64,000 bases of DNA, from positions 1,116,001-1,180,000 of the forward strand of contig JADKAA010000029.1 in the NCBI GenBank assembly GCA_016715465.1, read 5' to 3'. Below, piece by piece: positions 18,030 to 26,357 of the stretch; the stretch's first letter is position 1; each line of letters begins with the position of its first letter. Made by a program: the position numbers and the translations under genes. Below the pieces are notes generated by a model. The model saw only the letters and a program-made list of their open reading frames with translations, was not told where the DNA came from and ran no database searches. The stretch is from Saprospiraceae bacterium. Its GTDB lineage: Bacteria > Bacteroidota > Bacteroidia > Chitinophagales > Saprospiraceae.

Positions 18030-19037
18030 TCAGAAAGATGCAGGCCATGATTTGGCCACGGGTGCGATGTGATAGCGGGCAATATTTTTAAGTTTACCGG
18101 ATTTTACGGCATCGAGAATTTTTATTTGCCGGGGTGAAAGGTAGTTTTCTGCAAGCTGACCATTGCCGAGGGCACTATTTATTTTTGTGGCCTGGGTTTG
18201 AGTCATGGGCACAGCAGAAAGGATTGAATTTTTCAGATAGTAGTGCAGGTCTTTATCGATGGAATAGGATGCAGCTTTTTTCACAGGCATACCTATGGCT
18301 TTTGCCATGTCAATCAGTGCATTTTCTCCGGTGTGTATGGCATCGGCATTGCCCCCTTTTTTCGCGGCTTTGGCGACATTGGTGGCATCCGTGAGATTGC
18401 GATCGTAGCGTACCTTAACCACTTCTTTGCCCTGGCTATAACCGGGTTCCGTGTAAATTACTCCTGGTTGACCACCGATGTTTTTTTCTCCTGACCAGAA
18501 GCAATACATTTCCAGGATCATTTCTTCCGGATTGGCGGTATATTCGGCTTCCAGGAGTTGGAGGTAAGCAGGGATAAGCAGACTACTGCTGAGCAGAGCC
18601 TTGTTGATCAGTGAGATGACGTCACCCTCGGAGTAACGGCCCTGCAATTTGGGAATAAGGTCACTCCCTTTCCCGGAAAGGATATGGACGACCGGATTGT
18701 TCCAAGAGGGTTCATTATAACGTTTGAGCACATCGGCGTCGTGTCCGCCGATATTGTTGTAAATGGCAACAGGAATGAAATGGTCTTCAATTGCTTCGGC
18801 GATGAGGGGGTGGTCAAGAACGTTTGATCCAAAGTTGCGGCAAGTTGAGCAACCTGGAACTTCCTGAAACAGTAAAAAGACAGGCTTATGCAATTTGGCT
18901 GACTTTGACAAGCCCTCATCGAGGTTTCTAATCCAGTGTACGCGGCCTAACTCGATGGGTTGGTTTACAGGTTGTGTCCAGGTCGGGTTTTGGATAAAGA
19001 GCATGATGACAAATAGCCAGAAATTTTTTCTATCCAT
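18030..19037 (-). CDS. Exported thioredoxin-fold protein fused to an MsrA-like domain
   Basis: A 335-residue protein with a signal peptide (MDRKNFWLFVIMLFIQNPTW). Residues 30-150 look like a thioredoxin-fold domain with a redox pair C-S-T-C (FLLFQEVPGCSTCRNFG) and a cis-Pro region PVVHILSGKG. The second half resembles peptide-methionine sulfoxide reductase A: EMYCFWSGEKN (compare GCFWG.E), GVIYTEPGYSQGKEVVKVRYDRNLT, DADAIHTGEN-like stretch and DLHYYLKNS, LSPRQIKIL near the end. If both are active, the thioredoxin part could recycle the Msr part in the periplasm, repairing oxidised Met in exported proteins. That is inference. It starts 2 bases behind the gldD stop, so it belongs to the gldE-gldD transcript. 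Confidence 0.72.
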   Translation of the reverse strand: MDRKNFWLFVIMLFIQNPTWTQPVNQPIELGRVHWIRNLDEGLSKSAKLHKPVFLLFQEVPGCSTCRNFGSNVLDHPLIAEAIEDHFIPVAIYNNIGGHDADVLKRYNEPSWNNPVVHILSGKGSDLIPKLQGRYSEGDVISLINKALLSSSLLIPAYLQLLEAEYTANPEEMILEMYCFWSGEKNIGGQPGVIYTEPGYSQGKEVVKVRYDRNLTDATNVAKAAKKGGNADAIHTGENALIDMAKAIGMPVKKAASYSIDKDLHYYLKNSILSAVPMTQTQATKINSALGNGQLAENYLSPRQIKILDAVKSGKLKNIARYHIAPVAKSWPASF

Positions 19038-19039
19038 AT

Positions 19040-19636
19040 TTACTTTTCTTTCCAGGTGAAGCCTGTAATTATCCTGTCTAGATCGGCCTTTATAAATTGC
19101 AACACAGGTGCTGTGGAATCGGGATTGACGGTGGCATTAAAATACAGTGAGGCTCTAAAAAAATGCCGAGTTGAGTCTGTCAGATAAAACTGAATTGGTG
19201 AAGCCACAGGGCCGCTCACTTCAAACATAATGCCGCTGGCATTGTGACCATTTTCGATCAATGTTTCTTTCCGGGCATTTGCTTTTATGTTGTGTTTGCC
19301 TGTGATTTCAAAAGCATCGTTTACCAATTTATCGAAGCCTGTCCTATTTTGGATGGGGTAATAACTGCAGTGAAGACTTGCCCCTAAACCCTGGGCATTG
19401 AGGTCAAACCAACAGTCGTGTGCCGGTTTTTCTCCAAAATAAAAACTATCCTGTCGAAATGAAAAATAGCCGGGGTAGGAAAAGGTGAAATTGCAAAAAT
19501 GTTTGTCCAAAATGGTGTCATGTCTTTCGGGATAGTCCACAAATGGAAACATCCGTTGTTTTGGCATGACGGATTTACCTTCTTCACAAGAGATGAGGCA
19601 AAACAAAAGGCACAATGACGATAAAATTATTCTCAT
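19040..19636 (-). CDS. gldD: Gliding motility lipoprotein GldD
   Basis: GldD is a lipoprotein required for gliding in Bacteroidota; its molecular role is unknown. The 198 residues show a lipobox (LLFCLISCEEGK, acylated Cys near residue 17) and the family pattern KQRMFPFVDYPERHD, CNFTFSYPGYFSF, CWFDLNAQGLGASLHCSYYP and FYLTDSTRHFFRASLYFNA. The gene overlaps gldE by one base, and gldE lies upstream, as in other Bacteroidota. The thioredoxin-MsrA-like gene follows. Confidence 0.93.
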   Translation of the reverse strand: MRIILSSLCLLFCLISCEEGKSVMPKQRMFPFVDYPERHDTILDKHFCNFTFSYPGYFSFRQDSFYFGEKPAHDCWFDLNAQGLGASLHCSYYPIQNRTGFDKLVNDAFEITGKHNIKANARKETLIENGHNASGIMFEVSGPVASPIQFYLTDSTRHFFRASLYFNATVNPDSTAPVLQFIKADLDRIITGFTWKEK

Positions 19637-21048
19637 CAGGCGTCAGACTTTTGTAACTTAATGTTTACTTTTTCGATCCTTCGGCTATTGGAGGAGATGA
19701 CCTTCATTTTAAGGTCTTTGATGGTAAGTTCCTTTTCCGGTTTAGGGATAAAGCCAAACAATTCGATGATGAGTCCACCCACAGAGTCGGCATTTCCTTT
19801 AATGTCGTCGAAGTAGCTTGTTTTTTCGCCTATAACCCTGCATACATCATTGAGCAGAGACTTACCTTCAAAGATATAGTTACCTTCTCCCAGTTTAATA
19901 TATTCTACGTCTTCTTCGTCATCAAATTCGTCTTTAATTTCACCAATGACTTCTTCCATGATGTCTTCCAGGGTAACAATACCAAGTGTACCACCAAATT
20001 CATCGACGACGATGGCCATGTGCAGTCTTTTAATCTGGAAATCCCGAAGGAGGTCATCAATCTTTTTGGTCTCCGGGATATAGAGCATATTGGTTCTGAT
20101 CAGAGAATTCCAGTCAAAGCCGTCCAATTCCCGGGTATGACCCACAAGGTCCTTGACATATAAAATACCCAGAATGTTGTCAAAATCCTCATCGTAAATG
20201 GGCAATCTCGAATAGCCACTTTCGTTTACGATTTTAAGCAAATCTTCAAAACCAGTTTCTTTTTCCACAGCGACAACATCGATGCGCGGCTTCATAACCT
20301 GACGGGCGGACATATCGCCAAACTTGACGATCCCTTTGAGCAATTCAGCCTCATGTGGTTCTTCTTCGTTCTGACTCACCGTGAGTTCAATGGCTGCATC
20401 CAGGTCTTCTCTGCTGGTACCTGTCTGGTAGTTACGGGAAGCAGATATTTTATTTTCAATGCGGCTGCCCCAGCCCACCAGGACGGAACTTACAGGCGTA
20501 AACAGAAAACCCATTAAGCTGAGTGGTGTAGCCATTATCCTGGCCACACGCATATTGTTGACATTGGCGTATATCTTTGGCCCGACTTCACCAAATAGCA
20601 AAAGCATAAATGTTACGAGAATAACCGTAATAAAAAAATTGAATGAAGTAGCCAGTTGATCGGGAGTAAATAAACCCAAAAAGATGTAATCGTGCAGCCA
20701 CCAGCCAATGGCAGAAAGCACACTTTCGTGTAACAACCGACTGAGCAGGATCTGAGAAACAATGACGATGGCGATATTGACAAAGTTGTTTCCGATAAGA
20801 ATGGTGGCAAGGAGTTTCTGTGGCTGATTGCGCAATTGAATGATGCGGTGATTCAGTCCGCTGTCCTCTTCTTCCAGAGACCTTATTTTAGAGGATGTCA
20901 GTGAAAAAAAAGCTACTTCACTTGCTGAGATAAGTCCGGAGCAGCATATGAGGACAATCAGAAGCAGAAGGTAGGCCAGGAATGACCAGTCAATAAGGAT
21001 AAAACAGTGAATAAACCCTAAGAATAAATTGGGGGGCTCAGTTTCCAA
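19636..21048 (-). CDS. gldE: Gliding motility-associated protein GldE (CNNM/CorC-type)
   Basis: A 470-residue inner-membrane protein of the CNNM-CBS-CorC type. The N-terminal half has membrane helices (FLAYLLLLIVLICCSGLISASEVAFFSL at residues 24-52 and further helices to about 195). Two CBS domains follow (ILYVKDLVGHTRELDG near 290; LHMAIVVDEFGGTLGIVTLEDIMEEVIGEI near 345) and a C-terminal CorC/HlyC domain. GldE acts with GldD in gliding, and the family may move divalent cations; the mechanism is not established. It sits between ssb and gldD, the usual Bacteroidota order. Confidence 0.92.
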   Translation of the reverse strand: METEPPNLFLGFIHCFILIDWSFLAYLLLLIVLICCSGLISASEVAFFSLTSSKIRSLEEEDSGLNHRIIQLRNQPQKLLATILIGNNFVNIAIVIVSQILLSRLLHESVLSAIGWWLHDYIFLGLFTPDQLATSFNFFITVILVTFMLLLFGEVGPKIYANVNNMRVARIMATPLSLMGFLFTPVSSVLVGWGSRIENKISASRNYQTGTSREDLDAAIELTVSQNEEEPHEAELLKGIVKFGDMSARQVMKPRIDVVAVEKETGFEDLLKIVNESGYSRLPIYDEDFDNILGILYVKDLVGHTRELDGFDWNSLIRTNMLYIPETKKIDDLLRDFQIKRLHMAIVVDEFGGTLGIVTLEDIMEEVIGEIKDEFDDEEDVEYIKLGEGNYIFEGKSLLNDVCRVIGEKTSYFDDIKGNADSVGGLIIELFGFIPKPEKELTIKDLKMKVISSNSRRIEKVNIKLQKSDA

Positions 21049-21085
21049 AATTCAATTTTTAGTTAAACCATAGTGCCGTTTTCGA

Positions 21086-21526
21086 TTAAAACGGCAAATC
21101 GTCAGGAGCTTCAGTCTGGTTGCCAAAATCCTGTCCAGGCTGGCTTGATTCATTGCCAAAGTTCTGGGAAGGATGTGAAGGACTATTGTGCTCAGTTCGC
21201 TCTCTCTTTTCCAGAGATTTAAGCGTACTGGCCTCAATTTCCGTAATGTATTTTTCTACTCCGTTGTTGTCTTTATACTGACGGGATTTGAGTTTGCCTT
21301 CCACGTAAACGAGGCTGCCTTTTTTGAGTTCTTTTTCGGCTCTGTCTGCCAGATTTCTCCAGGCGACTACAGTATGCCATTCGGTGAGATTTTGCCAGTT
21401 GCCCTCTTTATCCCTATAGCTTTCATTGGTTGCCACTGTTATCCTGGCTACAGAACCACCGTTTTCAAAATGCCTGACTTCAGGATCTTTTCCTAAGTTT
21501 CCGATCAACGTTACTTTGTTTACCAT
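21086..21526 (-). CDS. ssb: Single-stranded DNA-binding protein
   Basis: SSB coats single-stranded DNA in replication, recombination and repair. The 146 residues hold one OB fold (MVNKVTLIGNLGKDPEVRHF, ARITVATNESYRDKEG, TEWHTVVAWRNLADRAEKEL, GSLVYVEGKLKSRQYKD) and an acidic C-terminal tip PDDLPF that recruits partner proteins. The linker is Ser/Gln/Asn-rich. It lies between mutY and gldE, and a -7 box in the 52-base gap behind mutY suggests its own promoter. Confidence 0.96.
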   Translation of the reverse strand: MVNKVTLIGNLGKDPEVRHFENGGSVARITVATNESYRDKEGNWQNLTEWHTVVAWRNLADRAEKELKKGSLVYVEGKLKSRQYKDNNGVEKYITEIEASTLKSLEKRERTEHNSPSHPSQNFGNESSQPGQDFGNQTEAPDDLPF

Positions 21527-21545
21527 CTCGTGTTGTATTAAAACT

Positions 21546-21553
21546 CAAAACTA
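21546..21553 (-). promoter_or_regulatory. Putative -7 box (TAGTTTTG) for ssb
   Basis: On the minus strand TAGTTTTG matches TAnnTTTG and is 19 bases before the ssb ATG. A TTG lies 16 bases further upstream, closer than the 19 bases usual for the -33 element. Confidence 0.42.
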
Positions 21554-21578
21554 ACAATTCTTTCAGACACAATGGGAT

Positions 21579-22652
21579 TCAAATCAGGAATTTTTCCATA
21601 TATGCCTTTAACTCCCTTGGGAAGGCAAAGTTCGTTAAATTTCCCCTATTTACAAAATTGAGGTCTGGTCGAAGCAATAAGTCATCGTATTTGTTTATTA
21701 ATACGGAATAATATTTTGTATTAATTTGCTGATGAGTTAATATATGCGGTTTGTCAGGACAATATACTGTATCGTCAACAGAATATTTGGTGCCTAAGCC
21801 AAGTGCTTTCAGGGTGTCATTTAATTCGGCCATTGTAAGGTTGGTTTTATCCATCTTTTCAATGAGCACAAACTCATACAGGCCCTTCCAGATGTCTTTG
21901 CCAGCCCTGCGGTGAATAAGGACATCACCTTTTTTATTTTGTATGACCAGGTAATGAAAGAACCTGCTTCGTTTTGTATTCTTCCGCACTTTTACCGGAA
22001 TGATTGCCGTCAAATTATTGTGAAGCGCGCCACACCCCGATTTAACCGGACATTCCTGGCAAAGAGGATTGCGGGGCAGGCAAACCGTCGCTCCCAGATC
22101 CAGCATGGCCTGATTAAAATCGGCAGGATGTTTTTTGTCCAGCGCATTTTGTGCCCAAAATTCTATTTGACGAAGTGACCCGGAATCATCGATGGCGTCT
22201 GTGATGGCAAGATACCTGGATACGACCCGCTTTACGTTTCCATCTACCACAGCGATTGGTTGTCCAAAAGCGAAACTCATGATGGCAGCTGCCGTATAAG
22301 ATCCAATGCCTTTTAACGCCCTGACTTTTTCATAGGTTGAAGGAAAAACACCATCATATTTTTCCAATATTTCATTCGCCGTTGCATGCATATTCCTGGC
22401 CCTGCTATAGTAGCCCAATCCTTCCCATAGTTTGAGCACTTCATCTTCTTCCGCCCGGGCAAGTGATTTGATATCCGGAAACTTTTTAATAAATCGGAGA
22501 TAATATGGCAGTCCCTGCGCTACCCTTGTTTGTTGAAGGATTATCTCACTTACCCAAATGCAATAGGCATCAGTGGTCTGTTTCCAGGGCATATCCCTTC
22601 TTTCCGTCTCAAACCATTTCAGCAATTTAGTGGTAAAAATCTTATTTGCCAT
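21579..22652 (-). CDS. mutY: A/G-specific adenine glycosylase
   Basis: MutY removes adenine mispaired with 8-oxoguanine. Of 357 residues, the first 220 form the catalytic part: ILQQTRVAQGLPYYLRF (catalytic Glu region, SEIILQQTR), the helix-hairpin-helix LKGIGSYTAAAIMSFAFG, the catalytic Asp in VVDGNVKRV, and a 4Fe-4S cluster with four Cys spaced C-x6-C-x2-C-x5-C (residues near 192-208). The C-terminal NUDIX-like domain (from about 225) recognises 8-oxoguanine. First gene of the mutY-ssb-gldE-gldD group. Confidence 0.95.
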   Translation of the reverse strand: MANKIFTTKLLKWFETERRDMPWKQTTDAYCIWVSEIILQQTRVAQGLPYYLRFIKKFPDIKSLARAEEDEVLKLWEGLGYYSRARNMHATANEILEKYDGVFPSTYEKVRALKGIGSYTAAAIMSFAFGQPIAVVDGNVKRVVSRYLAITDAIDDSGSLRQIEFWAQNALDKKHPADFNQAMLDLGATVCLPRNPLCQECPVKSGCGALHNNLTAIIPVKVRKNTKRSRFFHYLVIQNKKGDVLIHRRAGKDIWKGLYEFVLIEKMDKTNLTMAELNDTLKALGLGTKYSVDDTVYCPDKPHILTHQQINTKYYSVLINKYDDLLLRPDLNFVNRGNLTNFAFPRELKAYMEKFLI

Positions 22653-22702
22653 AAGTCGCGAAAATACGGTAAAATAATTAACGGAGAGGGATTGTTAGGT
22701 GA

Positions 22703-22738
22703 GGGGTGAGGGACTAGGGGCTAGGGATCGGGGGGCTA
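22703..22738. repeat. Degenerate heptad repeat, five copies, related to the 8.1 kb array
   Basis: Units GGGGTGA, GGGACTA, GGGGCTA, GGGATCG and GGGGGCTA follow one another with nearly the same 7-base period and two exact GGGRYTA units. The last CTA provides the stop codon (TAG on the minus strand) of the adjacent small membrane protein gene. Confidence 0.85.
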
Positions 22739-23017
22739 GTTCCACCTTATCGGTCCCAAAATAAGACTCATGATGAGGATAACCAGGGCAAAAATACCCA
22801 TTATGGCAAGGAGTGTGCCAGGTATGGCCACTATCCACATCGCGACTTTATCCATTCCAAAAGCGAGTTTCAGTAAAAGAGCAGTAAAAAGAATTACAAA
22901 TCCTACGGGAACCATGGGATTCATTGACAGGTATTTTAATTTCATTTCTCCAAGCAACCACCATATCATGAACAACAATTCACAAGTCCACAGGATCCAA
23001 AATAAGTATTTCAACAT
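22736..23017 (-). CDS. Small membrane protein, three helices, unknown function
   Basis: About 93 residues with three hydrophobic segments: YLFWILWTCELLFMIWWLL, VPVGFVILFTALLLKLAF and IVAIPGTLLAIMGIFALVILIMSLI. I do not recognise a family. ATG at 23015-23017 is preferred over a start at 23041. The stop codon lies inside the heptad repeat, so the repeat may have replaced the original end. Confidence 0.6.
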   Translation of the reverse strand: MLKYLFWILWTCELLFMIWWLLGEMKLKYLSMNPMVPVGFVILFTALLLKLAFGMDKVAMWIVAIPGTLLAIMGIFALVILIMSLILGPIRWN

Positions 23018-23153
23018 TTGAAGGATTTTACCAGTTAACAATGGGTGAATGGTAAAAGGCTTTTGAGAAAAACCAGATACATATTCTGAAAATTCACTAA
23101 AATATTTAACAAAATCACCCGGATAAATGGAAACAAATAAATGTAAAGAATAG

Positions 23154-23447
23154 CTACATTTTTATGTAACTGGTCGTAATTTTCCCTTTTTTCAAAAAGG
23201 TGAGTATCAATACCAGGAATAGATGAGATAGCAGAATTACAGAACTGATTAATCCAAATCCACCGCGGCAAAGCACAAAACATAATATCATCAACAATCC
23301 GGAAGAAATTACTTCTAAAGTTGCTTCATAATGATGCTCACGGCTTCCAAAGCGATGACCAGAGGCCATGAACCAGCGATAGTTTTGATACAAAAAATAT
23401 AACAGGTAAACCGGCCACACCATCCAGCAATAGATCGTTGAATTCAT
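23154..23447 (-). CDS. Small membrane protein, unknown function
   Basis: 97 residues with a first helix IYCWMVWPVYLLYFLY, a polar middle RHFGSREHHYEATL-type loop (GHRFGSREHHYEATLE), and two more helices VISSGLLMILCFVL and LISSVILLSHLFLVLILTFL. No family recognised. It shares strand with the small membrane gene downstream and the coiled-coil lipoprotein gene upstream, 41 bases away, but no clear operon signal is visible. Confidence 0.5.
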   Translation of the reverse strand: MNSTIYCWMVWPVYLLYFLYQNYRWFMASGHRFGSREHHYEATLEVISSGLLMILCFVLCRGGFGLISSVILLSHLFLVLILTFLKKGKITTSYIKM

Positions 23448-23488
23448 ATTAATAGTTATTTATTGTGTTATAGTTGATTTCAATTCGA

Positions 23489-24019
23489 TTAATAAAAAAC
23501 AAAGCCAAGCTTTTCAAGAGACTTTTTCACCTTTTTATCTGATATATTCTTTTTGGTTCTCTTCACCAGGTGTATGTTGAGGGAATCCTGCTTTTGAAGT
23601 GCCAAAGAAAGATTAAGTACTTTAAGATTTTTAATCTCCATCTCCTCCAGCATCTTTTTTATGATGTCTGCATTTACATTGTTGGTATTGTACAAATCAT
23701 CGATACGTTTCGTGAGATCGGCATTGGTAGTTTTGACAAAGTCTACATTCTCCTGGAGTCCTTTGATTTTATCATTGAGAAGTATAGCTTCACCTTGCAA
23801 ATTTTCGCTCATTACTACCTGCAGTTGATGCTTATGTTTCCAGGTCTCTACATTGGCCTGCAGTTGTATTTTCTCTTCCTCACAATTCTTTAGGGAAGCA
23901 TGAGCCTTGGTCAGGTCGTTCTTTGCCATAAAATAGTTTGTTTCCATCGTTTTGTATTTTTTTGACGAAACACATGCCGACAACATAATTATGGTAAAAA
24001 TTATTGAAATGATTTTCAT
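23489..24019 (-). CDS. Coiled-coil lipoprotein, OmpA-stalk-like without OmpA domain
   Basis: 176 residues. A lipobox (IIFTIIMLSACVSSKKYK, Cys near 16) is followed by a long heptad-patterned alpha-helical part (about residues 25-150). Bacteroidota OmpA-family lipoproteins often have this Cys-VSSKKYK start and coiled coil before a peptidoglycan-binding domain. Here the protein stops after DKKVKKSLEKLGFVFY, where the globular domain would begin. I looked past the stop in that frame and see further stops, so no simple frameshift restores a domain. It may be a stand-alone envelope spacer or a truncated gene. Confidence 0.6.
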   Translation of the reverse strand: MKIISIIFTIIMLSACVSSKKYKTMETNYFMAKNDLTKAHASLKNCEEEKIQLQANVETWKHKHQLQVVMSENLQGEAILLNDKIKGLQENVDFVKTTNADLTKRIDDLYNTNNVNADIIKKMLEEMEIKNLKVLNLSLALQKQDSLNIHLVKRTKKNISDKKVKKSLEKLGFVFY

Positions 24020-24159
24020 GATTATAATATTGATAATGATGCAAATTTATTTTTAGCAAATCCAGAATGTGTGATAGCTCCAAACACGGCAACCTCTCAG
24101 TACCCTTCTTCTCCAATTACGATGCAGACATTTTGGAAGAACCACAACTAAACAGTACC

Positions 24160-24972
24160 CTATTCATAAATAAAATGCAAAATATTCTGAGTAACTACCA
24201 ATACAAATTGCATACTGAAATAAATGCCAATCAAAATCAGCAGAGATTTCCAAACGGCATGGAACAATTTATCTTTAAAAAACTTATAACTCAGCACAAA
24301 AAAGATGGCCAGCTCGGCACACATTACCACACATTTTGATGTGGCATAAAAATCCGGTATAGCCACAGTAACCAGATTGAGTATTACTTCGAGCAACATA
24401 AGCTGGCCAAGCAGGAATGTAATAGCGGTGGCGACCTCGGCGATGTTGTATTTCACAAGTGGAAACAACAACCGGGCAAAAAATACGTACATTGGGATAA
24501 TAAGCAAGGCAAAAAAACTGCCATAATTGTTTATAATCTGATCAAACATCACATCGCTCTTGAGCTGAAGCAACTGATCGACTTCCACTTCCATGGGTTC
24601 TTCGGTAATGGTTGCCAGATTGAATCGCGTATATACAAAAAAATTAATACTGAGATTGAGAAAAAAATATTTAAACGGAATGTAATAACTATCCCGGGCA
24701 CCTTTAATGTAACGGTCAAGGAAATCAACCGGATTGATCAGTAAGGCCTTAAAGGTACTGACATACTTTGTTTCAAAATTACTGAAAAAATCTACTATAC
24801 TCTCCAGGAGTGCGGATACCGATATACGCTGTCTGTGCAGTTGGCCTCCGCAGTTGCTGCAAAATTGACCGTCGTCGTTAAATCCGCATGATCTGCAAGT
24901 TGTTAATTGTTGGGTTTGGCGTCCTGTCATGGGTACCTGTTGAAGAGAGAATGATTTAATTGACTGATCCAT
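24160..24972 (-). CDS. DUF3667 zinc-ribbon membrane protein
   Basis: About 270 residues. An N-terminal zinc ribbon CRSCGFNDDGQFCSNCGG (two CxxC pairs) is followed by a region typical of DUF3667 (LLESIVDFFSNFETKYVSTFKALLINPVDFLDRYIKGARDSYYIPFKYF, quoted only as positions 35-85) and then four to five membrane helices to the C-terminus. Function unknown. ATG 24972 is chosen, since MDQSIKSFSLQQ is the natural N-terminus; the frame is open 13 codons further. Confidence 0.72.
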   Translation of the reverse strand: MDQSIKSFSLQQVPMTGRQTQQLTTCRSCGFNDDGQFCSNCGGQLHRQRISVSALLESIVDFFSNFETKYVSTFKALLINPVDFLDRYIKGARDSYYIPFKYFFLNLSINFFVYTRFNLATITEEPMEVEVDQLLQLKSDVMFDQIINNYGSFFALLIIPMYVFFARLLFPLVKYNIAEVATAITFLLGQLMLLEVILNLVTVAIPDFYATSKCVVMCAELAIFFVLSYKFFKDKLFHAVWKSLLILIGIYFSMQFVLVVTQNILHFIYE

Positions 24973-25177
24973 TTTTGTTTTTTGTACCTTATAGCTGAAT
25001 TGATGGTACAAATATGCAAGCGTAATAAACAGAAAACAAATTTGTAGAACTGAGATGTATAAATTTTCGATTTAAACGTAGATGAATGGAAACGAAAAGG
25101 AATTCCGATCTTACTTAAAATCAGACAAATCATGTTGACACCTGATGATCAATTGCTTAAAACAATTTACTCTCTCT

Positions 25178-25816
25178 CTACCAGATGGTCTTTTCCGTAA
25201 AAGGCCTTCCATCCGCTTTATTGAATAATACATTGAAGGCATAAAGTTTAATAAACGTGAACTGATGTTGAATCGACATATCCTTCAACAGTTCTATCCG
25301 GTAAAACCCGGGCAACAACAAACTGGCATCGATGCCTGTTGACCGGTCTGTCGCAAGATGGGCTATGGGGCGGACAGAATTTGTTTTCAGGTCGGTAATG
25401 AGAAGCCGGTTAATGTCTGGCAGGTTTGAGGGTGTGGCCATGATCAGGTTCTTAGTAAATTGGTCTGCATCATTTAAAATCACGCTACCCAGACCGGAGG
25501 ATATTGGCTCTGAATGATGATTTACAAGGTCTTTTGATAAACCGGTGCTTACGGAAGTCACTCTGCAGGGACCACTGCAAAGATCGATCTCTTTTAAAAA
25601 TTGAGGCGGGCACACCTTCGTATGATCAAGAGGCAGTAAGACAGGTCTGCCCTTGCCATCATCCGGCAGCAGGTAACACTGACTGTTTAAGAAATTCATT
25701 TTTTCCCTCACCCGCACATCTTCATCCCAGCCTGACACAAAGATGTCTTCTGCCAGATCAAGGACCACTCCGGCATAGTGCCGAATGAAAGGCTGATTTA
25801 AGACTACTACAGGCAT
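25178..25816 (-). CDS. Hypothetical protein
   Basis: A 212-residue soluble protein that I do not recognise. It has no signal peptide or membrane segment. Visible features are a hydrophobic start MPVVVLNQPFIRHYAGVVLDLAEDIFVSG, four Cys (CYLL, KVCPP, DLCSGPC), and a C-terminal beta-rich half ending FTEKTIW. It has normal codon use for the window. It lies head-to-head with a doubtful plus-strand frame and downstream of nothing obvious. Confidence 0.5.
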   Translation of the reverse strand: MPVVVLNQPFIRHYAGVVLDLAEDIFVSGWDEDVRVREKMNFLNSQCYLLPDDGKGRPVLLPLDHTKVCPPQFLKEIDLCSGPCRVTSVSTGLSKDLVNHHSEPISSGLGSVILNDADQFTKNLIMATPSNLPDINRLLITDLKTNSVRPIAHLATDRSTGIDASLLLPGFYRIELLKDMSIQHQFTFIKLYAFNVLFNKADGRPFTEKTIW

Positions 25817-25848
25817 GTTAATTTCTTAAATTGTAAACGATTCGTATT

Positions 25849-26067
25849 TTGAATGATTTATCCGGACAACTTTCCCAGGCACAGATGAGGGTTAAAGTTG
25901 ACCAGGCTCTGTTTTCAACTTCCAATTCCCTCATTATGAGTATTGCCTTTCGCGACCTTACAGTAAAGAAACCCCGCGACAACCTTCACCTGCTTGATGT
26001 CAACATAGAAGCCTATTCAACTATTGCACAAGGAAATAAATTTTTACTTGGGCCGGTAGTAAAGTAA
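25849..26067 (+). CDS. Doubtful short ORF
   Basis: A 72-codon frame in the 227-base gap between two minus-strand genes, with TATTTTG 8 bases before its ATG. It encodes MNDLSGQLSQAQMRVKVDQA and so on, with no signal peptide or motif, and its end overlaps the small membrane gene by 24 bases. Could be a chance frame; kept because the gap is otherwise empty. Confidence 0.2.
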   Translation: MNDLSGQLSQAQMRVKVDQALFSTSNSLIMSIAFRDLTVKKPRDNLHLLDVNIEAYSTIAQGNKFLLGPVVK

Positions 26068-26346
26068 AAACATCATCAGCATACCCAAAACAAAGATGCC
26101 AATGGCGATGGCGACGGGTGAATACAAAATGATATTGGACACTTTATGATTACCGGCCATTCTGAACCATATGGCACCCACGATTACACCTGCTGTTATA
26201 CCAATTCTTTTGAAATTCATCCAATTGTAATATGACTTGTCTGACCAGTTATCTGACTGGGTAAAATAGTAGTGGAACAGATAGGCCAGAATGATAAAAT
26301 AAAGTACCAGGGTAGGTTTAAAAAGTTTATCAAAGATAAGGTGCAT
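26044..26346 (-). CDS. Small membrane protein, unknown function
   Basis: 100 residues with three hydrophobic helices: PTLVLYFIILAYLFHYYFT, IGITAGVIVGAIWF and SPVAIAIGIFVLGMLMMFLLYY. ATG at 26344-26346 is preferred over a TTG at 26361, which would overlap the end of the upstream lipoprotein gene. It begins 11 bases behind that gene's restored stop, so both are probably one transcript. No family recognised. Confidence 0.55.
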   Translation of the reverse strand: MHLIFDKLFKPTLVLYFIILAYLFHYYFTQSDNWSDKSYYNWMNFKRIGITAGVIVGAIWFRMAGNHKVSNIILYSPVAIAIGIFVLGMLMMFLLYYRPK

Positions 26347-26357
26347 GGCTGAATGTT

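Noticed and set aside
23035..23283. Separate 82-residue gene on the minus strand
   Set aside because: It overlaps the end of the membrane protein gene (23154-23447) in another frame and has no start or motif of its own.
25849..26067. Real plus-strand gene between two minus-strand genes
   Set aside because: Kept only as a low-confidence entry; no motif, and it overlaps a better gene.
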